DNA of 64,000 nucleotides. Origin: Zasmidium citrigriseum (taxonomy: Eukaryota; Ascomycota; Dothideomycetes; Mycosphaerellales; Mycosphaerellaceae). The notes beneath the pieces were generated by a model. That model searched no databases, was not told the DNA's origin, and saw only the letters and a program-made list of their open reading frames with translations. Location: assembly GCA_002786025.1 (NCBI GenBank), contig NHNW01000005.1, positions 558,001 to 622,000 of the forward strand. Direction: 5' to 3'. Below are positions 8,958-19,701 of this stretch, one piece after another; positions within the stretch are counted from its first letter, which is position 1; each line of letters opens with the position of its first letter. A program made the position numbers and the translations under genes.

Positions 8958-11137
8958 TTAATCAGCTCTATTCGAAGTCGAAGGATACATCAGCCAATCG
9001 TGCCAGTCATGGAAAACCCCATTATTCCATCCAGCAAAAGGGGCGTCAAAGTTGGCCAGATCCACATTTGCAGAGTCCCAAAGAGGCTCAGGAGATGCAA
9101 GCTCGTCCATTGCTAGACCTATTGCAGGATGCGGTGGAGCGTAGTGCTCTTGCATTGTGTTGGTCGGTTGCGAGGCTGCATGAAGCCCAGTCTTGTCTTG
9201 AGTCGTTAGGCTGTGCTCGTCTCGCCCTGAATTGATTTCCAGAGCCTGCATCTGACTAGACAAATAAACAGCATCATCAACAAGCGACGCCCCCATTCTC
9301 GTGGTCACACGAGACTGCATGTGTCCACAGCCACTTTTAACCACTCGCCCAGCGGTCTCCAGAATCTGGGCAGCGTTCGCGATCTCGACCATATTGGTAG
9401 AAGTACAAGTCGAGAACATCTGGTAGATCTTCCCGAAGGCATTTCGAGCTGACTCCTTGTCTTGTGCCGACCCTTCGTGGGAGTCGTCAAGGTATTTCAG
9501 TAGCACAACACCGGCGAAGAAGGCGCTGCGCATACGATGCTTGCCGTAGCCAGGGAGGGGGTGCTGCTTTTGATGGAATCCGTATGCTTCGGCGTTGGCT
9601 AGTGCATCTGAGTTCAAGTTGGTTGTAAGGGTAGCCAGGTCTACGGCGGCATGCAGACTAGCCTGCAGTACGTCGACATAGAGCAGATCATCCACATCGG
9701 CCTCTGTCTGCAGTCCAGCTAGTCGGATGCCATACAGATACAGCTTCGCCGTCAAGAGTTCCAGCTCGGCGTCCACAGTCCAAGCAGATTGACACCTTCG
9801 CTTGGTAGCATTGAGCGCCGTGACAAACTTGTACACCAAGCCAGCTAGCGATTGAGTCTTCTCATGGAGAGCATCTTCAAGAGCTGCAAGACCTCGGGCT
9901 AGCTCGATGTCAATACTCACAATTGCGACGTATCTTGACGAGGATAGATTGCTGCAGAAGTTGGTGGCAGTCCTTATCATGTACGGCGATGCCATTGTTG
10001 GAGACTGTCCATGCCAGCAACTCAGTTGAACATCAAGCTCGAAACACTTGATCCAAGTCAGCTGCCTTGTCTGACGTGAGTGCTTCGTAACCGCATCCTG
10101 GAAAGTGTGGCCGTCGAAAGACAGCTCTTCTTTAGTCTTGTCGAGTCCAAGTTGCTTCGCCGCGCTAATTGCAGAGCCGAGTAGCGTCAAGCTGTGATCG
10201 GGCTGCATGTCGCATGATGTGTAGTACGGATATGCACAGACCAGCAATAGCCCTTGAAGATCGAGGACCGAACGAATTGCTGTGGCAAGCACGGCTGCTT
10301 GAATTCGATCAAGTCCCAACTGCACAACTTCGTATATCGACATGTGATCCTTGTGGTTTCTTGCCGCGACGGCCAGGATGGCCCAGAACAAGAAAGGGCT
10401 TTCGATGTGCAGGTACTGAAGGGAAGTAACTGGTTCCAGGATACAGAAGTGAGGACAATATCGGTCCTCAAAATGCTGAAAGAGCTCCAATGCATCGGCG
10501 TACGAGAGTGTGTGCCCTTCAATAGTGAAGCCATTACAGTCGCTAGGCTGCCCGGCGACATTGAGCCATCTCGTCTCGGTCGTTGAACGTTTCGTTATGC
10601 TTTCAGGAGTGACATCGGGGATGTTTCCGAATGTAGTTCCTGTCGAGATGTCGTAGTCATTTCGCCCACTGCTGGAGCTGGCGGCTGAGCTTTGCGGCTC
10701 AATGTCAGACGCATGCGCCAAAGGCTCCGCGGACGCTGCTTTGGTGATTGCTTGCTCTCGCTTCAGCCGATCGAGCTGGCTTTCTAAATCCTTGATGCGA
10801 GATCGTGCAGGAACCCGTTTGAAGGAAGCATCAGTCTTGCACTCGCAACGGTTGGCAACGCAACGAGAGCAGGGGTTACTGTAGCAATGTCAGAATTTCG
10901 AAATAGCATTGCTATTGGTATACTATAAAACCATTAGACTGTCATAAAGGATGGACACTCACGGATAGGATTCTCTGAGGTTGCATTTGAGCTGCAGTGA
11001 TCAATTATTAGCGGCAGCAGTGAAGGCGATGGCGGAGGATTCGGCATGCATACTTTGGATTGCCTGCAGGTCGTGCACGAAGACGCTCTACTCTTCTTCT
11101 TCGGATCGTAACCGCGAGCAAGTATTGGTCCGTTCAT
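8958..11137 (-). CDS. Zn2Cys6 fungal transcription factor
   Basis: Three exons give 677 residues: 11137-11054, 10991-10963 and 10878-8958; the lengths sum to a multiple of three and each junction has GT..AG. The zinc cluster is assembled across all three: CTTCRQSK, then LKCNLRESYP, then NPCSRCVANRCEC, giving C-x2-C-x6-C-x9-C-x2-C-x6-C. A short heptad-like linker follows (RIKDLESQLDRLKREQA). The middle part matches the fungal-specific regulatory (MHR) domain, with FEDRYCPHFCILEPV and FLFWAILAVAARNH in the Leu3/War1/PrtT-like style. It should be a nuclear, sequence-specific DNA-binding protein. It diverges from the heparinase-like gene over about 590 nt, so local regulation of the polysaccharide genes is possible but only inferred. 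An earlier in-frame ATG at 11245 is less likely. Confidence 0.88.
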
Positions 11138-11730
11138 GATGGCTGCGGTTGCCACAAACGAGTCGTCTGGACAGTCCGGTGTACACGACGAGGCGAACAG
11201 CGAGAACCGCAGCTGGGAGACTTGACGTCTTGCAACTCTCCCCACGCTGGCAATGATTGGTACGCGCTAGTATGGCCACTAGTCCCAAGATAGAAGGGAC
11301 CAGGCGGGCCGGGCGCGGGCGTCGTGACTTCCGCGATTCTTCACGGCGCGCTTACCAGCGGCGCGCCAGACGCAAAAACAACCTGTGTACATTTTACTCT
11401 TATATCAAAAGATGTGGGGCATACCGGCTACTGGGAACGACTGGTCCGCCAAGCTCAAGCCTCAAAGCTCTTCGAGAGCGTGAGATGGGTTTCCATCGGC
11501 AGGCTGAGGTCCAATGGCAAGGATGGCCAGGCTGCGCAAGAACCTTCATCACAGGGAGGTGGCAGCATGAATCATGACAGAAGGCATCAAGATCTCAGAC
11601 TTCTCATCAGCTATCATGCTAATACTTCTAGAAAGTCACATGCTGCCTCCCTCGGCTTCCCCATAGCCAGACTTCCTGACCTCCGCCCGGCCCTTCACTG
11701 ACCTTCAGAGAATGGTCACAGACTCCCAAC
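11138..11730. promoter_or_regulatory. Divergent promoter between Zn2Cys6 gene and heparinase-like gene
   Basis: About 590 nt between divergent start codons. It contains a GC-rich block (11280-11360). Short frames on both strands have no recognisable domains. No CGG-N-CCG palindrome is called. Confidence 0.5.
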
Positions 11731-13798
11731 ATGCCATTTGTTCGCACGACGGCGAAGCTGCTTAGTGTGACTCTACTTGTCACCGGCATAACATGGACAC
11801 TGCTTGGCTCCCTCGATCTTCTAGTGTCACCTGTCTTTCTGTTCGAAATCACATCGAAGCAAGCATCCCAGGCCGCCACTGGGCTTCTGTTCATGGGTCA
11901 CACGCGGCATGGCTTGCCAATGTATGCTTCTGACTTGGAAGCTATTCACGCACACTTTGGCGGAGCCAATGGCCATTACTCTACTGACAACCACGAACAT
12001 CCCTCGAATGCCTCTGGTCTTAGTGTGACGAGTTCGCATCCCCGCCTATTTGCCACGGAGGATCAATGGACTCAAATGTTGGAACATACCTCATCGGATC
12101 CATACCTACAACAATGGAACGCAACGATCTTTGAGAGATGCGAAAGGACTCATCGCCTGTCACCGGTAAAGTACGTTGTCGATGGTACGCTGTGGGGCAG
12201 TGGAGTGCTCGACATCGCTCGCGAACTTCAGTACAGGATCAAGCACTGGTCTTACGCCTACCGCCTGACCGGAGACCCGAAATGGAAGAATCGCATCTGG
12301 GAAGAAGTCGTTGTAGCTGCTGGAAACTCGACGGAGCAGGCTTTTGGAGAAGTAGGAGACAACTGGAACACCAAGTCTGTGCCAATCCGATAACTCACGT
12401 CGTTTACGAGACTGACCTCCTGTTAGACACTGACTCGATGTCGGAGAATTTCCTGTCGCTTTTGCCTACGCATACGACTGGCTGTACGATGTCTGGAGCG
12501 TTGCCGAACGTGAGGCGATCTTCTGGAGCATATGGAACCTTGGTATTCGCAAAGGATTTGAAGTATACGAAGAAGATGCGTGGTTCCTTGCAGTGAAGGG
12601 AAATTGGAACTGTGTTACCAATGGCGGGATGATTATCGGGAGCCTGGCCATCTACCATGACGATCCCACGGGCTCCGCAGAGAGTCTTCTGAAGCTCGCA
12701 CTGGAGAATACTAGAGCAAATTGTATACAGGCCGTCGACTCCCAGGGTTCTTGGCTCGAGACTCCCGACTACTGGTATTTCGGCACCCAGGCGCTTGCTC
12801 AACTTACTTCTGCGTTGGAAACTGCCACGGGAAGCACGCAGGGAATGCTTTCCAGTGATGCTGGACTGCGAGAGACTGGCTGGGCTCACACACACGGCTT
12901 TGGTCCAACGCAAAAGTTCAATCACGGCGACTGTGGTCCAAACAAGATCACGGCAACTGCAAACTCGCTTCTGTACTATGGCTCAAGATTTCGCATCCCT
13001 GAATACGTACTCTATCAGCGCGATCAGATCGAAGCGGCGGACCTTTTGAGCATGCTGTGGTACGATGAAGACGTGCAAGATCAATGGTGGGCAGGCCTGG
13101 AGTTACAGCGGCATTTCGACGATCCAAAGAATCAATGGGTGTCAATGAGGTCCAGCTGGACGAATCCTGATGCGTTGTTCGTTGCCATGAAAGGCGGAGC
13201 GCTGACCGGTCGACAATCTCGTAAGTCTTGACGATTTCTATCCGCTTGATATTCTGACGTCAATGTAGATGGAGACCTAGATGCAGGCACTTTCGTGCTC
13301 GATGCCCTTGGTGAGCGATGGGCAGGAGAGCTTTGCCAGGATGATTACCTCGCTCCCGGATACTTTGCCGGCGAAGAGCAAGACAGTCCACGATGGCGAT
13401 TCTATCGCTGCCGAACAAAAGGCCAGAACACCATTGTTGTCAATCATCAGAAGCAGCTCGTGGGAGCAAGCTTCACTACAAACTTTACCGTAGATTCTGG
13501 GGAGATCATCTGGTCAGTCGATCTTACAGAAGCTTACGCTGGAACGCTGCGCGGCATGGAAAGACTCCTGCACATAGATCTTGTCGATAGGTTATTACGA
13601 TGCCATACTCATTCCGAAGCAAGCAAAAGAGACGGACCAGTGACAGCCTCGTATTCACCACGAAGAGATATGCGGTGCCGTCGACACCTTCTGGATCAAA
13701 GACTGAGGAAAAATACTTTATCGTTGAGCGGCTCGATGACTTTGAGCAGCCCGATCAGCTATGGCTGCCTCCATGGAAGAAGTTCGCCGCTCGGCTGA
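11731..13798 (+). pseudogene. Heparinase II/III-like protein, apparently disrupted
   Basis: Exon 1 (11731-12374) encodes an N-terminal membrane anchor (LLSVTLLVTGITWTLLGSL) and the alpha/alpha-toroid start ending NWNTK. A good intron (12375-12426, GTCTGT donor, ACTGAC branch, TTAG) leads into exon 2, whose second codon after the junction is TGA (12431-12433), exactly where family members have an aromatic residue in H-F-L-D-x-G-E. The rest of exon 2 is intact (GEFPVAFAYAYDWLYDVW, GNWNCVTNGG) to 13220. After intron 13221-13268 comes the family signature HGDLDAGTFVLDALGERW and YRCRTKGQNTIVVN. Homology fades after DLTEAYAG (about 13540) and the frame ends at 13798. The family cleaves uronic-acid polysaccharides. 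Either it is a pseudogene, or a different splice avoids the stop; I see no good alternative acceptor. Confidence 0.7.
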
Positions 13799-13813
13799 TC
13801 CCCTTGAGCCCGG

Positions 13814-15686
13814 ATGGAACTCGTGTCCATATGGCAAGTCAAAGCCCAGTTCAAGGCAATGCTGGAGTTTGAGCATGTCGCCGCTCTTCCCTCCTGGATG
13901 CCTGATCAACCGTGGCTTACGGAACGAGTTGCATACACAACGGCGATGTTATCGTACTTTGCAATTGCTGTGGCCCTAATAAACAACCTCAAGTATTGCA
14001 AAGCTGTGCGGTCGAACTGGAGACCGAGACTGCGACTCGTAGGAGATTGCACACCGTCTGTGGACGTCATCATCACCGTCTGCGGAGAACCCTTCGACAT
14101 AGTGAAGGACACAGTCCTCGCAACCCTCGCCATCGACTACCCATCCTCAAGCATCAGAGTCATCGTCTCCGACGACGGCGCATCCGCCAGCGTCAAACTC
14201 TGGATCCAGTCCATCAGCGCCGAGCACCCAAACGTCTACTACACCTCCCGCCCGAAACCAAAAGTCCCAGACTACAAAGCCGGAAACCTCAACCACGCCC
14301 TCGAATTCGTCAAAACCCTACCCGGAGGCCCCGCAAATCTCCTCGCCGGTCTCGACTGCGACATGATACCCGAGCGTCACTGGCTTCGCCACGTCCTGCC
14401 ACACATCGTGCAAGACGCCTCAATGGGCGTCGTGACACCCGCGCAGAGGTTCTACAACGTCCCTCCCAACGACCACCCTGCCAAGGCCAAAACCAAGAAA
14501 CCAGATCCGTCGACGTCCTCCGCGATCTCGCCGGGAGTGGTTGGAACACGGGATCAGGCTGGGTCGCACGACGAGGGGCGATTGAACAGATTGGGGGTTT
14601 CCCTACGGAGAGTCTGACGGAAGATGTGCATTCGAGCATCTTGATGATGTGTCAGGGGTGGAAGACGGCGTATGTGCTTGAAGCATTGCAGTGGGGACTG
14701 ATGCCGGAGACATTTTTTGCGCATGTTAAGCAGTTCGTGAGATGGGTATGTACCACACCACCATCTCCCCCGAGCAGAACCACCGCTAACCTCGTTACCC
14801 GTGATAGTACATAGGCGGCTGCCAAAGCTGTCTCTCCATGCACTTCTACCTCTCCCAAAACCACACCATCTCAATGGACCTCCCCCAACGCATCCACGGC
14901 TTCCTCGTCTCGCTAAAACTTTTCTTCACCCCGGCGCTCTACAGCCTCAGCTTCATCGCCATCCCGCTCTGGATCCTCTCCGACCTGCCCATAATCTTCG
15001 CAGCAAGCAGAACGCACTTCCTCCTCCTTCTCCGATTGCAATGTCTCAAGACCATCCTCGCATGGCTGGTTGATGTTCACTTGTCCGTGATCTGTGGGTA
15101 TCAGGCGACGATGCGGGCGAAAGCGCTGCTTTCGTGGATGGCGCCGTATTATTTTGGTGCTTTGATAGGGGCGTATTTCTTGCCGAAGGGGCTTGGAGGT
15201 GGGAAGTTGGCTTTTGTTCCTAGTGGGACGGTTGGGAGTGCGCTGCATGAGCGAGATGAGCGGAACAGGGCTGGTCTGTCCAAACGTCTCCGTGTGGTTG
15301 TCTTTGACCATGGTCTTTGGCCTTGTTTGATGGTCGTTGTTCTGGTTATTGGTGGCATCGGTCTCCGATTCTGCAGACTTCTGTCATCCGACCTTAGCAA
15401 CAGGGACAAGCTTTATGGGTTTATGGCTCATGTTGGATCTCCACCGCTGGTATGGTTTGAGTTACTGATTGCCTGCTGGGAGCCTTTGGCGTATGTTATC
15501 TGGCCGCCGACGATGCCGAAGCGAAGGGAGCGGATGACTAGAGATTCAAAGAGTGGACGTCGGTATGCTAGTGATGAGAGCAAAGAAGGCACGTGGACGT
15601 TTTGGACTGAGCTACGATATCCGCAGCTTTATACGCTGGGCGTGGTGTATAGTGTAGTGGTTCTCGTGGCAAGCTTTTTCGTATAG
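13814..15686 (+). CDS. Membrane GT2 (cellulose/hyaluronan synthase-like) with apparent one-base deletion
   Basis: Processive family-2 glycosyltransferase. Key motifs occur in order: DDGAS, DCDMIP (DxD), SLTEDVHSS (TED) and KQFVRW (QxxRW), flanked by an N-terminal membrane helix (about residue 40) and several C-terminal ones. Intron 14746-14807 (GTATGT..GATAG) joins RW to YIGGCQS; the last exon ends at 15686. The frame from ATG 13814 reads through QRFYNVPPND and must shift by one base near 14473 to continue as VDVLRDLAGSGWNTGSGW. Exon 1 is 932 nt, one short of the length that fits the phase-0 intron, so a single missing base restores about 603 residues. Such enzymes polymerise UDP-sugars and extrude the chain. 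The start lies only 15 nt after the upstream frame's stop, in the same frame, so both may once have been one gene. Confidence 0.78.
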
Positions 15687-15766
15687 TGCAGCAATCAGCA
15701 TCACCATTCCTCTTCAACAGCAAGCACCATTCCCCTTCAACAGCCCGAGTCGATACCTGCTCCGTC

Positions 15767-16690
15767 TCACTCCTCCATGATCTGAAGCTTCTTTCCATGT
15801 CCCGCGAAAATGTTCGAAAGGGACTCAATGAAGTCTTCTCGCATCTCCTTCGCCTTCACATCTCTCGCCTCGATTCTTTGTATGATCACCTTCCGCTCTT
15901 CACTCCAACTCCGCGGATGCCAGTCATGCGTGACGTGCACATCTACGACGAACTGCATCTGCTCTGCAAACATGTGAAGCTTCTCAAATGGTTCAGCATC
16001 CAGTGACTTGCGCCGATTTGGATCGATGTCGAGGTGCAAGGAGAAGATCTTGGCGTTTGGAAGGTACCTTGCGACAAGCTTGCAGTACAGGGAGAAGCAC
16101 TTAGTCAGGAATGGCTGTCGGTCGGTGTATCCCGGAGCGCGGATGTGAAAGCGCCTGATGTGATGATGGGCATATGGCGGCAGGCGATTGAAATGATCTT
16201 CGGGAGCCGGGATTCTGATGAAGTCCAACGAATTGAACTGAGTCGCGGCAGCGACAGCGGCGATGGAAGTGTGCTTATATAGCACCTCGACACCTTCCTC
16301 GAAGATCTGCTTGTTGGTCCGCAAGATCGCCGTACATTTCCGATGCTGGTCGACGAGATCCAATGGGTGGTAGCGCTCATTGAATAGTCGAGTGACTGTT
16401 GGCTCGCTGCTGAAAGTGCTGCCAACTGGACGATCCCTCACCAAAGCTTCCAATCTTGCTCTTGAGGCATGCATCGAGCAGCCGTTATCAGCTTGATTGC
16501 CTCTGTCAAAGTAGGCCCGTCCAGAGTACCGCAAGCCACCGAACAGACTCTGGAGATTCGAGTCGTGCGGCGAGCTAGCAGGGCAGTCAATGTCGAATGA
16601 GTGTTTTTGTTGCCGAAGCAGTTCCCAGATGCGAATTCGGATTTCTGGCGGCAGGCGCATGAGACCGCATTTGTCATCGTCGTCGCTCAT
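15767..16690 (-). CDS. F-box/2EXR-like protein of unknown function
   Basis: A single exon of 307 residues from ATG 16690; the open frame extends 41 codons further upstream, but that part is Phe/Arg-rich and unconvincing. The start MSDDDDKCGLMRLPPEIRIRIWELL is typical of fungal F-box-like or 2EXR proteins, with AILRTNKQIFEEGVEVLY about 110 residues later, also a hallmark of that group. The rest has no enzyme motif. Known relatives are abundant, lineage-variable fungal proteins; an adaptor role is possible but unproven. Its 3' end converges on the GT2 gene with only 80 nt between the stop codons. Confidence 0.75.
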   Translation of the reverse strand: MSDDDDKCGLMRLPPEIRIRIWELLRQQKHSFDIDCPASSPHDSNLQSLFGGLRYSGRAYFDRGNQADNGCSMHASRARLEALVRDRPVGSTFSSEPTVTRLFNERYHPLDLVDQHRKCTAILRTNKQIFEEGVEVLYKHTSIAAVAAATQFNSLDFIRIPAPEDHFNRLPPYAHHHIRRFHIRAPGYTDRQPFLTKCFSLYCKLVARYLPNAKIFSLHLDIDPNRRKSLDAEPFEKLHMFAEQMQFVVDVHVTHDWHPRSWSEERKVIIQRIEARDVKAKEMREDFIESLSNIFAGHGKKLQIMEE

Positions 16691-16913
16691 GGTGTCTGTG
16701 ACGGAAAATCGAACGGTGTTGGTGAGCGTGCGAAAGAAGAAAGGAAATGGATTGCGAAAGCTTGAGAGAAGTGAGCGGATTTCGGGCCGTCTTTGTTTGT
16801 TTGAGCTTGGCATTCACATGCAAGGAAGGTACGCCCAATATCAACTTCCTCCAGCTTTGATCTAATCACCTGAGCACTTCTTCATCTTGCAATCATTTCA
16901 ACAGCTCAATCAT

Positions 16914-18604
16914 TCACTCTACCTTCACAAACCTCACCCCCAAAGCCTCACTTTCCACCCCTCTAACCTCCCCACCATCCATCTCAACCACAAACCCATC
17001 CAACTCCACCCCCTCCCTCTCCAGTGTCCCAACACCCTGCCAACTAACACAAGTCGGCGTCCCCGCATCAGCAAGCTCATCCCGATCCTGAATCACACCT
17101 TGAAACGCCCTCCTATTCCCCTCAACCAAATTCGTAGGATAAAGCCGGAAATCCAAAAACCGCTCCTCGATCCCGTTCTGACGAGCGATATTGGCCAACC
17201 AATCGGTCCCATTGACGATGAGGCGGGTTATGGCGATCCCGGGAAGGTTGGATGTGACGTTGAGGGTTAGGGAGGAGTTGGATGGGCCGGTATATGTGCC
17301 GGCGAAGTTTGCTTGGGCTTGTTCCTCCGCTAGTTTTTGGATTTGGGAGAGGGCGAAGAGGACCATGTCCGCGTACGCGTTCAGATCTGGGGCATCGCCC
17401 TCGTTGTTCACCGCGAGGATGGCGAATCCGACGTTGTAGTCTGAACTTAGGCCGAAGTAACTCGAGTACCTTCCTACACTGCCGGTTTTCGTGTAGATGT
17501 CGATGACGGGGTCTGTGGGGTCATTGGTATAGTGATAGATTTCCCAGGGGCGACCGACGGAGTTTGCGAGGTTGGAGGTTGAGGTGAAGGGTTTGAGCCA
17601 GTGGCGGGTGGTTGCTGGTGGGAGGAGGGAGGAGGTTAGGAGGGAGTGGCCGAGGCGGGCGAGGTCGGTTGTGCTGGTTAGGAGGGAGAGGGAGGCGGGT
17701 TCGCCGGTTAGGGAGGTGGTTGTGAGGCCGCCGCCGAACAAGTTCGAGCTGTTGGGGGAGAGGAGGGAGGTTCGGGTCATGATGAGTTCTGAGAAGATCC
17801 TTTCGGTGAGGAGGGTTGAGAAGCGGGTTTTGGTATGCGCTTCGAGGGCGAAGGCGAGGAGTTGAAAAGCGGCGTGAGAGAATATCGGAGTGGTGTCGGG
17901 GAGGTAGACTGGAGGCTTCGATGCGAACTTCCGGATGAATTCATCCTTCTCGCAAGGCTCATTGATCTTGCAAGCACCCGCTACAACACAAGTCAGAAAA
18001 CTCAAACCCATCCTGTGGAGATTTTCATTCACTTACAATCCCTCGCAACCCCAGCCATATGCCCCGCCAAAGCCCCAACCGTGACATCCTCCCACTGCAC
18101 CGTCCTCAAAACATCACCCTCCTTCCCAAGACTCTCCAACTCCGGCAAAAACTCCCCAATCCCTCTCTCCCAAACCCCATCCCCCATCCCCTCAAGCACC
18201 GCCAAAACCGTAACAACCTGCATCAACTCCCCCGCCGCATAAACACTCTCCCCGTGCGGCCCGTCCCCACCCTTCTTCGCCCCACCAGCGCCATGATGAT
18301 ACTCATAAAAAAGCGGGCCCTTTCCATCATCGACGAGATTGTCGCCTGCGAAAAGCCCGATGCTAAAAGACGTGGCGTTGGGGTATATGGGGCCGAAAGT
18401 CCCATTGCCAGTGTCTATGTAGTTGTCAATGAACTTGGTGAAGAGGTCGAGTTGGGGTGCGAGGGATGGGGAGGAGGGGTTTATGGTGGGTGGTGGGAAG
18501 AAGGGGCCGAGCAGGGGGCAGGGTTTGTAGAGGGATTCCTGGGCGGACGTGATGGAGAGAAGGAGGGGGAGGGTTGTGAGGAGGAGTCGGAGGGTGGGTG
18601 GCAT
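16914..18604 (-). CDS. Secreted beta-lactamase-fold protein lacking catalytic motifs
   Basis: Two exons (18604-18037 and 17980-16914; intron GTAAGT..TGTAG, phase 1) give 544 residues. A signal peptide is clear (LRLLLTTLPLLLSITSAQ). The body follows the class C beta-lactamase / penicillin-binding transpeptidase-like fold: a helix ending LMQVVTVLAVLEG, an FSHAAFQLLAFAL segment and a C-terminal KTGSVGRYSSYFGLSSDYN. In active members the first has SxxK and the second YxN. Here the aligned positions read ELMQ and FSH, so the nucleophile, its lysine and the tyrosine all seem lost, while KTG is kept. It is likely a secreted pseudoenzyme; binding of peptides or esters is only a guess. No frame break is seen, which argues against simple decay. 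Confidence 0.82.
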
Positions 18605-19206
18605 TCTGCTGGCTGATTGAGAGGAAATATACTGTAGCAGGGTCCTTCCTCATCTGAGTCGCCTTGGTGAAGGGTATATATCGTCTTGTTCACTTACTTG
18701 TCGTTGATGCCAAGCCGTATTCACAGATCGCCGCGTCCGATAATGGCTGAGTAAAGTACGGCCTTCGGTGTTCCTCTACTGTATCGGCCGTAATGCCACT
18801 TCAGCCGCTTTATAGGCTATTCGAGCGTAACACAACGTACCTGCAGCAATACGGGCGACAAAGTGTGGAGAAAGCATACCGCGTTGTCGGGTGCCTTGCG
18901 GTGCATTGCGTGGTACTTGGCTCGTATATCGTAGCATCCTTCATGTCAGGCTGGGCTGTACGGACGTACGTCGATTTCGAAGACGCCATTGGTGCAACTC
19001 GATCCTGCATTCAGATTTCCAGACATTCAGCTCCAGATCTCTTCTTTCACCACCCTCACCAATCTCACGCTCGCAACCTCATCTACTTCCTCTGCTCATC
19101 CCTCCCCCTCCCCTCATACAACTCCTTCCTACAACACACATCAGCAAACCCCACACAAAACCCCCTTCACCCCAAATCTCCCTCAAATTCACTCCCCAAA
19201 ACGCAC
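18605..19206. other. Intergenic, nothing recognised
   Basis: About 600 nt upstream of the beta-lactamase-like gene and downstream of the 72-codon gene. Plus-strand frames (18793-19362) have biased Pro/Ser/Leu composition from C-rich sequence and no domain. Confidence 0.5.
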
Positions 19207-19425
19207 TTACCCTCGATCCGGATCAACCTTCTTCCCCTCAATCCGATCCAACGAATCCTCAATCAAGCCAATATGGCCTCTGAGCGTCCCTTCAATTTCA
19301 TCGAGTCGTGCTTCTTGTTCTTCGAGGTTGTAGACCATGTGGGAGCGGAGGTAGTATGTTGAGGCGGAGATGGCGGAGAGGTTGAGGAGGCCGATTAGGA
19401 AGGATGGATTGCGAAGGGATGACAT
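19207..19425 (-). CDS. Small membrane protein, 72 residues, unknown
   Basis: A short frame with an ATG at 19425 and a coherent protein: a polar start (MSSLRNPSF), one hydrophobic helix (LIGLLNLSAISASTYYL), then a charged helix with heptad-like spacing (NLEEQEARLDEIEGTLRGHIGLIEDSLDRIEG) predicted as coiled coil. I do not recognise the family. Single-pass proteins of this shape are common among mitochondrial or ER accessory subunits. It lies 276 nt downstream of the DUF155 gene on the same strand. The product could extend by splicing past the stop at 19207; no clear donor was fixed. Confidence 0.55.
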   Translation of the reverse strand: MSSLRNPSFLIGLLNLSAISASTYYLRSHMVYNLEEQEARLDEIEGTLRGHIGLIEDSLDRIEGKKVDPDRG

Positions 19426-19701
19426 TGTGCAGGTTGTTGTAGGCAGTGTATCGCTGTCGATGTAATGTTCTGCAGATGTTGGTTGTTGTCCTTGATTGGG
19501 GAAATGGTTGATGTTTTGATGGCTGAATCGATGACGTATCGATCTCGATGAGGGCGTTTTCCTGGTGCTGAGTTTGAGTGCGCTGAATGCAACTTCATGT
19601 CAAATCTCGTTGTCTTCATTTCTTCATACCATTTAGATGTTGAGCTGAGAGTGCGCTGCAGCCGAAAAGTCGTATCACATGACACCCATGCATCGATTCC
19701 T

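Noticed and set aside
14450..14504. An intron in the GT2 gene from a GTTCTA donor to CCAG that restores the frame
   Set aside because: It would remove the conserved FYNVP block and uses a poor donor; a single missing base explains the data better, though RNA is needed.
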